The notes under the pieces: generated by a model
Seen by the model: the letters and a program-made list of their open reading frames with translations, nothing else
Database searches by the model: none
Told to the model about the DNA's origin: nothing
Assembly: GCF_019112545.1 (NCBI RefSeq)
Contig: NW_025064883.1
Coordinates: 1,795,919-1,859,918 of the forward strand
Direction of reading: 5' to 3'
Origin: Guyanagaster necrorhizus
Lineage: Eukaryota; Basidiomycota; Agaricomycetes; Agaricales; Physalacriaceae
DNA: 64,000 bases
Shown: positions 54,509-64,000 of the stretch, one piece after another
How positions within the stretch are numbered: position 1 is the first letter of the stretch
Layout: the number at the start of each line of letters is the position of its first letter
Made by a program: the position numbers and the translations under genes

Positions 54509-57500
54509 GCGATTCCACTGGACTGGCCAAAGGACTTAATGGTGTGTCAGCAACAGCCGCTAGTCAGACTGATAGTACCCCTGTAGCTACAAACATGTCT
54601 ACTACGCATTCGAATATACCCAGAACGTCTGGAAAACACACCATTGAATCGCAAAAAAGAACTCAAACGCCCACGGGCCGAACAGGGACAGAGGGTCCCA
54701 CCACATGGCTCAAACCGTTCGACACCGAGTGGACATGGAGGGCCATTAAAAACGCAAAGGACGAAGCCACGGCGATAGCCGTACTTCGAAATTGGATTCA
54801 TCGGACCAGAGCCGAAGAAGTGGTAGATGACCTGATCGAGGGGATCAGGAAAGCCGAACGCTATCGAGCCCTCGAATGGCTGGACGAACTCCGAGGGCCC
54901 AAGAAATACATCTTATGAGCAAAAACCCCTGGACGGGATCTGACCACGAAGGGACAGATCGAAGTATTAACCACCCGCGACATGCATCAAGTGACCGCCC
55001 TAATCGACAGTGGCTGTACAGGAAGCTCGATTAACCGAGCCTTCGTCGAGAAGCACCATCTGCCCACGAGGGCAACAGCCGCACTGATACCAGTCTACAA
55101 TGCTGATGGAACAAAGAACCAGGCCGGTTCCATCACAGAGTTCGTCGAACTCAGGTTGACCATCAGAGATCACTCCGAACGGATCGACTTGGCAGTAACC
55201 GACCTTGGCACCAAAGAACTCTTCCTCGGTCACGACTGGCTGATCCGCCACAACCCGCTAATCAATTGGAAGACCGGCCGAATCACCTTTGCCAGATGCA
55301 GATGCAGGAAGATCCTGTTTGAGTTACCAGACGAGGATCCGGAGGATCAGTGGGACGAGGAAATGGAGGATGGGGAGACGATACTTGCAGTGGATCTCCA
55401 GAAAGAGATCCACATACGAGCCATTCACCATGCAAACAACATGGCCGCCAAGGCAAATCAGAGAAAGGATGAGAAGACGTTTGAAGAGATGGTGCCCGAA
55501 TGGGCACAAGACTACAGGGACCTCTTTGAGAAGGAGAGTTTCGACGAGTTACCTCCCTCAAAGCCCTGGGACCACGCTATCGAGCTAATCCCTAATGCCA
55601 ACGCCAACCTGGACTGTAAAACCTATCCACTTGGCCACCACGAGCAACAGGAACTTGACAAGTTCCTGGAAGAGAACCTGTCCACCGGCAGGATCCGCCC
55701 TTCGAAATCCCCCATGGCCTCTCCTTTCTTTTTCGTCAAGAAAAAGGATGGGAAGCTTCGACCCGTCCAGGACTATCGAAAGCTCAACGAGATGACCATT
55801 AAAAACCGGTACCCATTACCTTTAATCTCAGAGCTAATGGACAAACTTCGGGGCGCCAAATACTACACCAAACTCGATGTACGATGGGGATATAATAATG
55901 TCCGGATCAAAGAAGGGGACGAATGGAAGGCCGCCTTCCGTATGAACTGGGGACTGTTCGAACCAACAGTAATGTTCTTCAGACTCACAAATTCCCCTGC
56001 TACCTTTCAGTGGATGATGAACGACATCTTCAAAGACCTCATCTCCACCGGGAAGGTAACAATTTATCTCGATGACATCTTAATCATGTCAAAAACGAAA
56101 ACAGAGCACCGAGAATTAGTACGGAAGGTACTAGCTCTGATGAGGAAGCACAAATTGTTCCTCAAGGCAGAGAAGTGCGAGTTCGAGGTGGTAGAAATGG
56201 AGTACCTTGGCGTGATCATCAGCGAAGGGAGCATACGAATGGACCTGGTAAAAGTGGCAGGGGTCGCCGAGTGGCCGGAGCCCGCCAAGAAAAAGGAATT
56301 ACAATCATTCCTTGGCTTCACAAACTTTTATCGACGGTTCATCCACGACTACAGCAAAATTGTCCGCCCAATGACACAGCTGACAGGCAATGCTCCCTGG
56401 CAATGGGGACTCTCTCAACAAAATGCCTTCCATGATCTTAAACGATGACTGGCGGAAGACGTGGTACTAGCCGTGCCCACCCAAGAAGGAAGGTTCCGAG
56501 TGGAAGCCGACTCCAGTGAAGGAGCCATAGGAGCTGTCCTGTCCCAAGAACAGGACGGGAGATGGCGACCCGTCGCGTTCCTCTCCAAAGCCTTAACCGC
56601 AACCGAGCGGAACTATGAGATCTATGACAAGGAGTTGCTCGCTATCATGCTCGCTCTCGAAGAGTGGCGACATTACCTCATCGGCGCCGAAGAAATATTC
56701 GAAGTCTGGACAGATCACCAGAACCTACGTTATTTCCGACAACCACAGAAACTCAACCGGCGACAAGCACGTTGGGTGACAGAGCTCAGCCAATATCAGT
56801 ACACCCTGCATCATAAGGCAGGAACAGCCAACAAGAAGGCCGACTTGTTAAGCCGACGAGCAGACCACGATCAAGGAGGAACGGATAACGAGGGAGTAAC
56901 ACTGCTAAGGCCGGAACATTTCCGAGCCATGATAATGCTGACAGAGGAGGAAATCCACGAATGGATCAAAAGTGCGACACGAGATAATCACAAATGAGAC
57001 CAAAGGGTGGCTCCTTCGCTGAACCATGAACGAGGGATGACAAAGAAAGATGGACTAATCCACTATGATGAACGCATCTACGTTCCCCGGGACCACCAAC
57101 TACGCGGCGAAATTATCGCCACCTGTCATGATCACATAACGGCAGGACACCCAGGCATCGCCAAAACCAAGGAGCTCGTCCTCCGAGAGTACTGGTGGCC
57201 GAAACTGGGGAACGACATAACGGCATACATAAGAGCCTGCGAAGCCTGCCAACGGGGGAAATCTTCCACACAGGCTCGAGCAGCGCTGCTACATCCCAAC
57301 GAAGTACCGTCGGCCCCTTGGACACATATTTCGGTCGATATGATCACTGGTCTACCTGAGTGTAATGGGTACGACGCAATCCTCGTCATAGTGGACCGAT
57401 TCTCCAAGGCAATCATCCCAATCCCGTGTTCCACGGAACTAAACTCCGAGGGGTGGGCCAAGATCCTCCGAGACAAAGTATACGCCAAGCACAGAATGCC

Positions 57501-58395
57501 CCAAACTATTATTTCAGATAGGGGCCCTCAATTCGTCTCAAAATTCATAACTGACCTATACCGCATCCTAAACATTAAACAGAACGCGTCGACCACCTAC
57601 CACCCACAAACAGACGGGCAGACCGAACGCGTAAATCAAAAAATCGAAAAATATTTATGACTTTTCATCAATTATCGACAAGATGATTGGACTGAATGGC
57701 TCGCTCTTGCAGCCTTTCAACATAACAACCGGATACATTCCGCGACGGGAAAAACACCATTCTTCGTGAACCATGGATATCATCCACATGTCACACAAAC
57801 AAATCGCCTTCGAACCACAACACCCGCTTCATCTAACTTTGCAGCCGACATGGAAAGGATTCACAACAAGACAAAGGCAGCACTGGAAAAGGCCGCAGGA
57901 TCAATGAAAAGAAACTACGACAAACATCGACGGCCCAGTTGTGTATACCAACCAAACGACAAAGTTTGGTTGGATACAACAAACCTCCACCTACCACGTC
58001 CCAAAAAGAAACTTGACGACAAACACACAGGACCGTTCACGGTCATCAAAGCCATCGGACCAAGCGCATATAAGCTACGCTTACCTCCCACCTGGAAAAT
58101 TCACGACGTCTTCAACGAAACCCTATTAAACCCGTATATAACACCAGCATTCCCTAACCAGGAACGACCACCTCCCCCACCGCCTGACTTGATTGACAAC
58201 GAAGAACACTTCGAAGTTGACCAAGTCCTAAATCACAAACTCCGGCGTGTCAAAGTGAAGGGGGGCGGGACGACAACGACGGTCGACTACCTGGTCAGCT
58301 GGAAGGGTTACGGACCAGAATCTAACCAGTGGGTTAACGAAAAATACATGAACGCGGACACAGCCATACATGATTACGAACTTTCCCTTAATTAA
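54505..58395 (+). pseudogene. Pol of A-1: protease, RT, RNase H, integrase, chromodomain; four TGA codons
   Basis: The frame runs from GTG 54505 (overlapping the gag TGA) to TAA 58393-58395, 1,297 codons, and is open upstream only to 54463. TGA codons lie at 54916, 56446, 56995 and 57658; by comparison with other copies they replace Arg or Trp. Domains: aspartic protease DSGCTGSS (Asp168), RT with YLDD (521-524), RNase H (about 653-790), integrase HHCC module (about 876-920), D945, D1005, E1041 (D-D-35-E), GPF module (about 1175) and chromodomain (DYLVSWKGYGPESNQWV, about 1250-1280). It makes cDNA and integrates it. As written the protein would be cut short, so A-1 may depend on other copies, unless these are sequencing or heterozygous differences. 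Confidence 0.93.
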
Positions 58396-58414
58396 ACCAT
58401 CGGGACGATGGTCT

Positions 58415-58429
58415 TAAACGAGGGGGTAA
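58415..58429 (+). promoter_or_regulatory. Polypurine tract of A-1
   Basis: AAACGAGGGGGTAA ends directly at the 3' LTR. This is the position where plus-strand DNA synthesis is primed. The decayed copies keep TTACCCCCTCC in reverse. Confidence 0.7.
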
Positions 58430-58847
58430 TGTTACGATTTTCCCCTTTCCTTTTCCTTTTACTCCTATTTACGCTGAGCACGAGACCGCGGGAAGGGCTT
58501 AATAAGCACAACTGAGCCACCTAGATACAACGACGCTCACGCACAATGGTCCTTTTATGTACGACAACGATGCCCAAAGACAACGGGCACCATGGACACA
58601 GACCGACACAATAAGTAGTCATATTATTAGCACCACCTGTATAGTATTTAAGACTGGTGGCTCTTGCTGGTATACCCCAGCTTCGAGCTAAAGTTTATAT
58701 TCATACCATTCTACTCTCGAGCCACTGCGTGGCCTTGTGACACACCGAAACAGGACAACATCATTGTGGATTCGGGTGATCCCTCGAAGTGCGAAGGGAC
58801 AGCCGTCTATCACATGTTGTCGGATCACGTGTCGCTTGGGCTTAACA
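58430..58847 (+). repeat. 3' LTR of A-1 (418 bp)
   Basis: It starts TGTTACGATTTTCCCC and ends GGGCTTAACA, followed by the TACTG duplication. TATTTAAG at 58645-58652 is a likely TATA box and AGCTTCGAGCTAA at 58679-58691 the inferred start of the transcript. Confidence 0.95.
58645..58691 (+). promoter_or_regulatory. LTR promoter and inferred transcript 5' end (family A)
   Basis: TATTTAAG lies 34 nt before AGCTTCGAGCTAA, whose complement is the primer-binding site. If transcription starts at the A of this motif, the RNA 5' end can fold onto the site behind the LTR. Confidence 0.55.
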
Positions 58848-58852
58848 TACTG

Positions 58853-60788
58853 TTTTCAGTCCAGTCAATCAGTGGATTGTAGCAGGAGAGCCAGTTGTAT
58901 TCTAGAATAAGATTGCAAGATGGATCCAGATGAGTGACATATAAGTTGATAGAGAAGGTGTCTCTGAAAGGAAAATGTATAGGAATGGTTGCAGTTTAAG
59001 ATATGCAGTTTCTGATAGAACTATCAAATAATTGGAGTTGCATACTGGAGATAGTTTTAACAGGAATATCATTGGCAGCTACACACTTAGTGTCAACAAA
59101 GCAGTGGCTAGAATCAGAATTGATAAGAGCAAGAAAATGCAGAATGGTGGAAGCTGGAGATCTGTTGGGCTTCTTACTAGTTGGTAATTCTGCTGAAAGT
59201 GGAAGATGGAAGGATTAGTTGGAAACAGATGTTGCATTGAGAGTGATGACCTCTAGTGTGCAAATAGAGTTAATGCAACTCTGAACTCACATAGAGAAAA
59301 CAGGGTTGCTTCCTAGTTTTCTGACTTGGTTGGAGCTGGTTCCTTGAGAATGGTGTCTACTTCTGCTGCACAACTCTTGGCAGAAGCCACTGTCTTCCAC
59401 TTGTTGCAATCCTTGGTCTTGTGTTTGACTCCACAGAATATGCAGAGATCGTTCTGACACTGGTGATCTTTTTCTTTCTGGGTCAAATGACTGTCTTTGC
59501 CTAGCTTGTCAGCATAGAGCTTAGCAGTGGTGGATTTCAGTGCAGAGCTGGAGTTTGAGAAATTGGATCTCTTAGATTTGGGATTGGAGGATTGGTTAGA
59601 GACCTTATTGTTTCAGTTTTCTCAGGCAATTTTGGTCTTCCAGGTTCAGTAATGAGCATCAAGTTCTTAGGTGAGGAGATGCATGTCACAGAGATTGCTG
59701 AGCTTCCCATAGTGACCCATATCATCTTTTATGTGGGTACAGAGACCATTGTAAAAAGTGTGGTGGAGAGAGTTGTCTCCATACCTAATTTGCAAGGCAT
59801 ATTGGTTAAATTGGACTATATACTTCATGATCTGGTCTCCATCATGCATTTGGAGGTGTTCTAATACATTCTCAGCATTTTCAATGGTGTCAAAGGGGCC
59901 AAAGTTGCTATGAAGCTCATCCAAAAAAGCTATGTAGGAGAATTGCCAGACTGGCAGATTCTGTGAGTTGAGGTTAAGAATGTCTGGTTCAAACCAGTTA
60001 AGCATGGTGCCAGCCAAAAAGAAAATGGCATAGTTGATCTTGCTAGCATCTATTGTGAATGCAGTAGGTCTGTCATTGAAGTTTAACTGAAGGAAGATGA
60101 TGAAGGCCTTCAGTTTGTGAGAGTTAAAGCTATCAAATGATTCTGGTTCCTTGACTTTAGTGCAAATGGTGGCTGGCTTAGGGTTATTGAGGGAAGTGGA
60201 GACTCCTCATAACAGGTTTATGAATTCTAGAAAAATGTCCTGCTGATTTGGATTGTTGTTTCCTGTGAGGCTGTCAGAGCTGCCAGAGCCATTAAGACTA
60301 TCTGGATCTCTCAGCTCTCCTGGAAAAGGGTTTGGTGGATTATCATCTGGTTCCTGTCAGATGGGAGTATGAGTAGAGGTGTCTTCATTTCTGCTCTCTG
60401 AGTCTGAGCTGTCTGAATTTTCATGTATATTGCCTAGGAATAAAGGGTCTGTCAGAGTGTCAGTTTGAGCACTATACATCAGGCTGACCTGTTAGGCTCC
60501 ATTGGTTGGGATGCTGGTGGCATCAAAAGAGTTAGAGGAATCATTGTAATTAGGTTGGTGGACAGTGAAGCTGGAGTAGGTGTAGATTTCCCTATGAAAA
60601 GATTGTCCTCCACTGAAGGCTGATCCAGAAAGGCATGGTTGTTCTTTTGAGGCAGATGATAGGATGTCTTCCATGGAAAACATGTTGTGATGAGTAGACT
60701 AGGTTTATTCAGGATCAGCTTCTGTGGATTGAGTAAATATGGTGGACATGATAAAAGTTTTAACTCAAGAGTTTGAGTTCAAATATAC
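58853..60788 (-). pseudogene. Gag and protease of B-3, decayed
   Basis: The minus-strand ATG near 60750 gives a protein with the same order as gag in B-1. Block 60492-60683 (MFSMEDILSSASKEQ) and block 59667-60017 (MLNWFEPDILNLNSQNLP, then FNQYALQIRYGDNSL) cover the capsid-like region. A CCHC knuckle reads CIFCGVKHKTKDC near 59440, and a decayed protease lies at 58950-59110. The A-1 insertion separates it from the RT part at 50676. Confidence 0.8.
60776..60786 (-). promoter_or_regulatory. Putative self-priming site of B-3
   Basis: In sense orientation it reads ATATTTGAACT, two bases from the LTR. With one CpG restored it is ATATTCGAACT, the complement of AGTTCGAATAT in the intact B-0 LTR. Confidence 0.5.
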
Positions 60789-61282
60789 TGTTAAGAACAT
60801 GCCAATTAGTTGGGCTTGAGTGCACATATGGAGACCAGCAGAGTGCATAGGCATTAACAAAGCTATTGGCAATATTTCTTTTGAGTTGGGCTCAAGGATT
60901 TGGATGGACAGAATGGAGTTCTGTTGGCAGAGTGAAGGGTATCTTTCAGAGTGGAGTCCATCAGATGAGATAGAGGAGAGTTCAAATGAGCATAAAATGT
61001 TAATGGCTATCCAAGTTGATATTCAAACTAAGTAGTTATGATAATATACATGGCTTTATATACTAATAGTAGCTAATTCTGAGTCAGATTCCATTGGATT
61101 CTAGTGTCAATATTTACTACCAAGTTTGGGGTCTAGATATTACAATGTGAAATACAGATGTGAAATGATAATGGTGAAATGAAATTAGTAGATAATAGGA
61201 AGCAGTCAGAGTCCAGTGGGATAGTGTGATTGAATTCATGGTTGGTTGAGGTGACATGAAGGCTGGCGGCATGCACATAACA
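60789..61282 (-). repeat. 5' LTR of B-3 (494 bp)
   Basis: It runs from TGTTAAGAACATGCC to CATGCACATAACA on the plus strand. The TA at 61033-61034 is the empty counterpart of the transposon target at 33094. The bases outside the two B-3 LTRs (GCTGC left, TTGTG right) do not match, so the two LTRs may derive from different insertions. Confidence 0.85.
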
Positions 61283-62680
61283 TTGTGTTACAATGCAAGT
61301 CCAACTTACTATAAAAACCTCATCTCTTTAAAGAGGCCTCTGATGACATTGACCATTTTCTAGTCAATTATAAACAGTATTTTGAGGTTTACATCAGATA
61401 TCTCAGTATCAATATGAATAAGGTTGCCTTTACTGCCTTGTATCTTGAAGAGAAGGTGAAGATCTGGTGAATCCTTATATCTCTGAACTTCTGATTGTCA
61501 ACTCAGGAGCACTATTGATATTTCTCATGGCTGGTCTTCAAACAAATGCTCTATGACAAATTCATTAATCCTGCCATACAAGAAGTATATAAACAAAAGA
61601 TCAAAGAGTATAAGATGAGAGACAAAGCAGCTACAGATTACTTCGACAAGCTAGAATAGCTTGTAAAGCTTGCAGGGATTCAAGATGACATGACTAATGA
61701 TAGATGAATGGTCAAGGCCCTCAAGAAAGGAGTCTCCTTCTTGTATGTCATGATAATCTCAGCTATCAGTATCAAAGCCCTGATACTAGTAGGATATGAT
61801 GAGTGGAAAGAACAGATCATTGAGATGTACAAGGAGTGATAAAGGCAGAAAGTGGAACAGTCAACCCTGCAAGATTTCTCCAAGAAATTGACTCCATTAA
61901 TCCTAAACAATTCAAAATCATCAGGGACAACTGCCAGAAAATTATTGGGATCTTCAATGGCCCCATCTTATGGTTAGATGTATTAAACCTTAACTCAAGA
62001 CTGGAGTACATCAGTATATACTACTGCCTTATATACTGTCTAAAGAACTCTATATCCTACAAGTGACTATTGTCTGCTTTTTATACTCTCTGCTTATTGT
62101 CTAGGATAACAATAACTATACTCTTGCTTTTATTTATTATTATCACTCTGCTGTACCATTGCTATAGTGAGTTTCCCATATGCCACAGTTTCTATTATGT
62201 TCAAGATGTAGAATAGTGATAGTTACCATATTGTTCCTTATCATCTTATTGTGCATTAATAAATAAGGTGTAGCTATGATGTCATCATGTCTTTATCATC
62301 AAGCATTGGCAGATCATGATTTAGAGGCAAAAATCATTACAGAGCAAGGGAAGCCTATAAACTTGACAGACTAAAGAAAGAGAGGAAGTGCTTCAACTGT
62401 GGAGAAAAGAGCCACTTGTCTCAAAACTGTCTGAAAAAAAAAAAACCTGTAAAGAGATTAGGATGCAGATAGCCAAGTTGCAGAAGAAAGCTGATGGACT
62501 TGAAGAACTTGAAAAGGATATGAAGGTTGAAAAGGTAAAAGATGAGGCTGACAAGTGAGCAATTCCACTTGGTCAGCCAAAGGACTTAATAGTGTGTCTC
62601 AGAATACCACTGGTCAGACTTATGTTAGTTCTGTAAGTACTTATTTATATATGCATTTGAATATACTTGATTCTATCACT
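61283..62680 (+). pseudogene. Family A fragment A-5: Gag end and start of pol, plus strand
   Basis: The capsid-like region begins near 61287 (VLQC... then FKEASDDIDHFLVNYKQYFEVYI in decayed form) and runs to about 61975. After an LTR-like insertion, the knuckle (CFNCGEKSHLSQNC) appears near 62390, the GTGA junction near 62557 and the first pol codons (MSNSTWSAKGLNSVS) after it. It is cut on the left by the B-3 LTR and on the right by an inverted family A fragment. Confidence 0.78.
61975..62325 (-). repeat. Truncated LTR-like insertion in A-5 gag
   Basis: Sequence TGTATTAAACCTTAACTCAAG and what follows resemble the middle of the family A LTR in reverse, where TGTATAAACTTTAGCTCGAAG is found; the end AAAAATCATTACA resembles the other LTR end. 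It replaces about 36 bp of gag. No target duplication is visible, so it looks like a recombined solo-LTR remnant. Confidence 0.5.
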
Positions 62681-62689
62681 CTAAAGAAA

Positions 62690-64000
62690 TTCTTAATTGG
62701 GAAAGGTGAATGCAATATAAAGAGTAAGGAGGGTTTCATTGAAGATGTTATAGATTCACCATCTAGTGGGGAGATAGAGTTTGTAAGCTGATTGGCTAAT
62801 TTTAGTGAGAATAGAAAAAAGGCTGGTTCATTTATCAGCTAACTTTTGTTTGGGATGTGGGAGATAAAGATTGGATGTGTCAAGCCAGACCTTGTTGTTG
62901 ATAGAGTATTGATGTGCAGAGCAGCAATGCTTATCATATTGTGTTTTTATAGAGGAGGCAGCCTTTTCAAGAGTGATGTGGGTTTTATTGTGGATCTTTG
63001 TCATGGTTGTCATAAAATCTGAGAAGGCAGATGTTGTTGTATGGAGTCATTCTATATGGGTGACATTAGGGTGTTGGCCATAATTAACAAAGAATAGCAT
63101 CTTCTCTATAGTGAAATATATGCAGTTGTTATATTAGAATGCAGTCTATGCCAGCCATTTAACCCAGTCATCCTGTCAATAGTTAATGAACATGTGGAGA
63201 TACTTTTGATCTCCTGGTTCACTTGCTCTGTCTGACCATTGGTTTGGAGGTGATATGCTGTGGAGGCATTACTGTGGATGTTTAGGAGTCAGTATAGGTC
63301 ATCAAAGAACTTTGATATAAACTGAGGATCTTAATCAGAGATGATGACTTGTGGCATTCCATATTTGATGTAGACTTTATTGTGAAGGATTTTTGCCCAC
63401 CCTTCTGATGATAATTCCATTGAGTATATGACTGGAATGATGGCTTTTGAGAACCAGTTGATAATGATGAGGATAGCATTATAGCCATTGCAGTCTGATA
63501 GTTCAGTGATCATGTTGACTGATATATGAGTCCAGAGTGTTATTGGAGTCTCATTTGAGTGAAGTGGTGCTGCACATACTTGAGTAGATATCTTTGCCTG
63601 TTGGCATGTTTTGCACCTCTTTACATACCTCTCTATATCCTGTCCCATTTTCAGCCACCAATACTCATGCAGAACCAACTCTTTGGTTTCTGTGATCTCC
63701 AGATATCTTGCCATCACATGGTCATGACAAATGGTGATAATTTCTCTGCAAAGTTGATGATCATGAGGAATATATATCCTTCTATCATAATGGATGAGTC
63801 CATCCTCCTTTATCATTTCTCATTTGTGGTTGAGTGATGGGGCTACCTGTTGATTCCACAGGCTGTTGTTCTGTGTTGTGCTTTTGATTCAGTCATGTAT
63901 CTCCTCCTCTGTTGGCAGTAGCATAGCATGAAAGTGTTTCAGCCTAAATAGTATTACTTCATCATGATCCTCTCCTCTCTGATTGTGATCTGCATATTAA
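62690..64000 (-). pseudogene. Family A fragment A-6: integrase part of pol, runs off the window
   Basis: On the minus strand: GPF region near 62820, linker block 62828-63013 (KIHNKTHITLEKAASSIKTQYDKH), integrase core and zinc module in block 63331-63816 (CKTCQQAKISTQ, then VDM-like and KYGMPQVIISD). Stops interrupt the frame. RNase H would lie to the right of the window. The orientation is opposite to A-5, with the switch at about 62680. Confidence 0.78.

Larger units (their letters stand above)
50677..58847 (+). mobile_element. Ty3/gypsy chromovirus A-1, young and nearly intact
   Basis: LTRs 50677-51202 and 58430-58847 enclose a 7.2-kb internal region, bounded by the duplication TACTG (50672-50676 and 58848-58852). 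Three ORFs are present: ORF1, gag and pol. In total five internal TGA codons occur, one in ORF1 and four in pol; gag is fully open. In 286 comparable LTR bases I count three differences, all CpG to CpA, so insertion was recent. CpG density is high, unlike the neighbouring copies. The target is the protease of B-3. Confidence 0.96.

Noticed and set aside
54505..58395. TGA might be a sense codon, since all five internal stops of A-1 are TGA
   Set aside because: The kinase gene ends in TGA and uses TGG for Trp; the TGA codons of A-1 replace both Arg and Trp residues, and gag ends in TGA. Transition decay explains them.
32850..61282. Both B-3 LTRs as the ends of one simple insertion
   Set aside because: The flanking 5-mers (GCTGC and TTGTG) do not match and part of pol is missing, so I describe it as one element only provisionally.
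1..64000. tRNA or rRNA genes
   Set aside because: None recognised on either strand by eye.

Overview
The window is fungal nuclear DNA, probably from an Agaricomycete mushroom. It is a retrotransposon graveyard around one intact host gene. Evidence for this reading: the host gene has six introns of 42-53 bp; both main repeat families are Ty3/gypsy chromoviruses with C-terminal chromodomains; a Fot/pogo-type DNA transposon and Ty1/copia remnants are also present. I cannot name a species from sequence alone.

Layout. 1-1971: 3' end of a Ty3 element, called B-0 here (integrase, chromodomain, 492-bp LTR), inserted into a copia gag-protease remnant (1972-3265, minus). 4447-6401 (minus): an intact seven-exon Dbf2/Sid2-type kinase. 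6697-28060: element B-1 (plus), interrupted at 8725 by element A'-1 (8726-25291, minus), which is itself interrupted by A-2 (11716-19688, minus). 28061-31232: copia integrase-RT-RNase H remnant. 31233-32849: tail of a third Ty3 element (C). 32850-61282: element B-3 or a composite of B copies (minus), carrying a pogo-type transposon in its left LTR (33096-35492), a truncated element A-4 (35945-47955) whose LTR is split by A-3 (35975-43904), and a young, almost intact element A-1 (50677-58847, plus) that contains an assembly gap in its 5' LTR. 61283-64000: two family A fragments in opposite orientation.

Five insertions are proven by target-site duplications: CTCTG (A'-1), CATTA (A-2), AGATA (A-3), TACTG (A-1) and TA (pogo). 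Older copies are decayed mostly by transitions, especially at CpG, so Arg codons such as CGA become TGA. Pol of A-2 keeps one frame over 3.9 kb despite its stops. The kinase and A-1 remain CpG-rich.

The most interesting system is family A. It has a membrane-anchored ORF1 upstream of gag, overlapping gag in another frame for about 1.3 kb. Both ATGs keep the same +1 phase in four separate copies. Gag overlaps pol with a GTGA stop/start junction. Just inside the 5' LTR lies a 13-nt sequence exactly complementary to a site about 34 nt downstream of the LTR TATA box. This is the arrangement expected for Tf1-like self-priming instead of tRNA priming. Family B shows an equivalent 11-nt pair.
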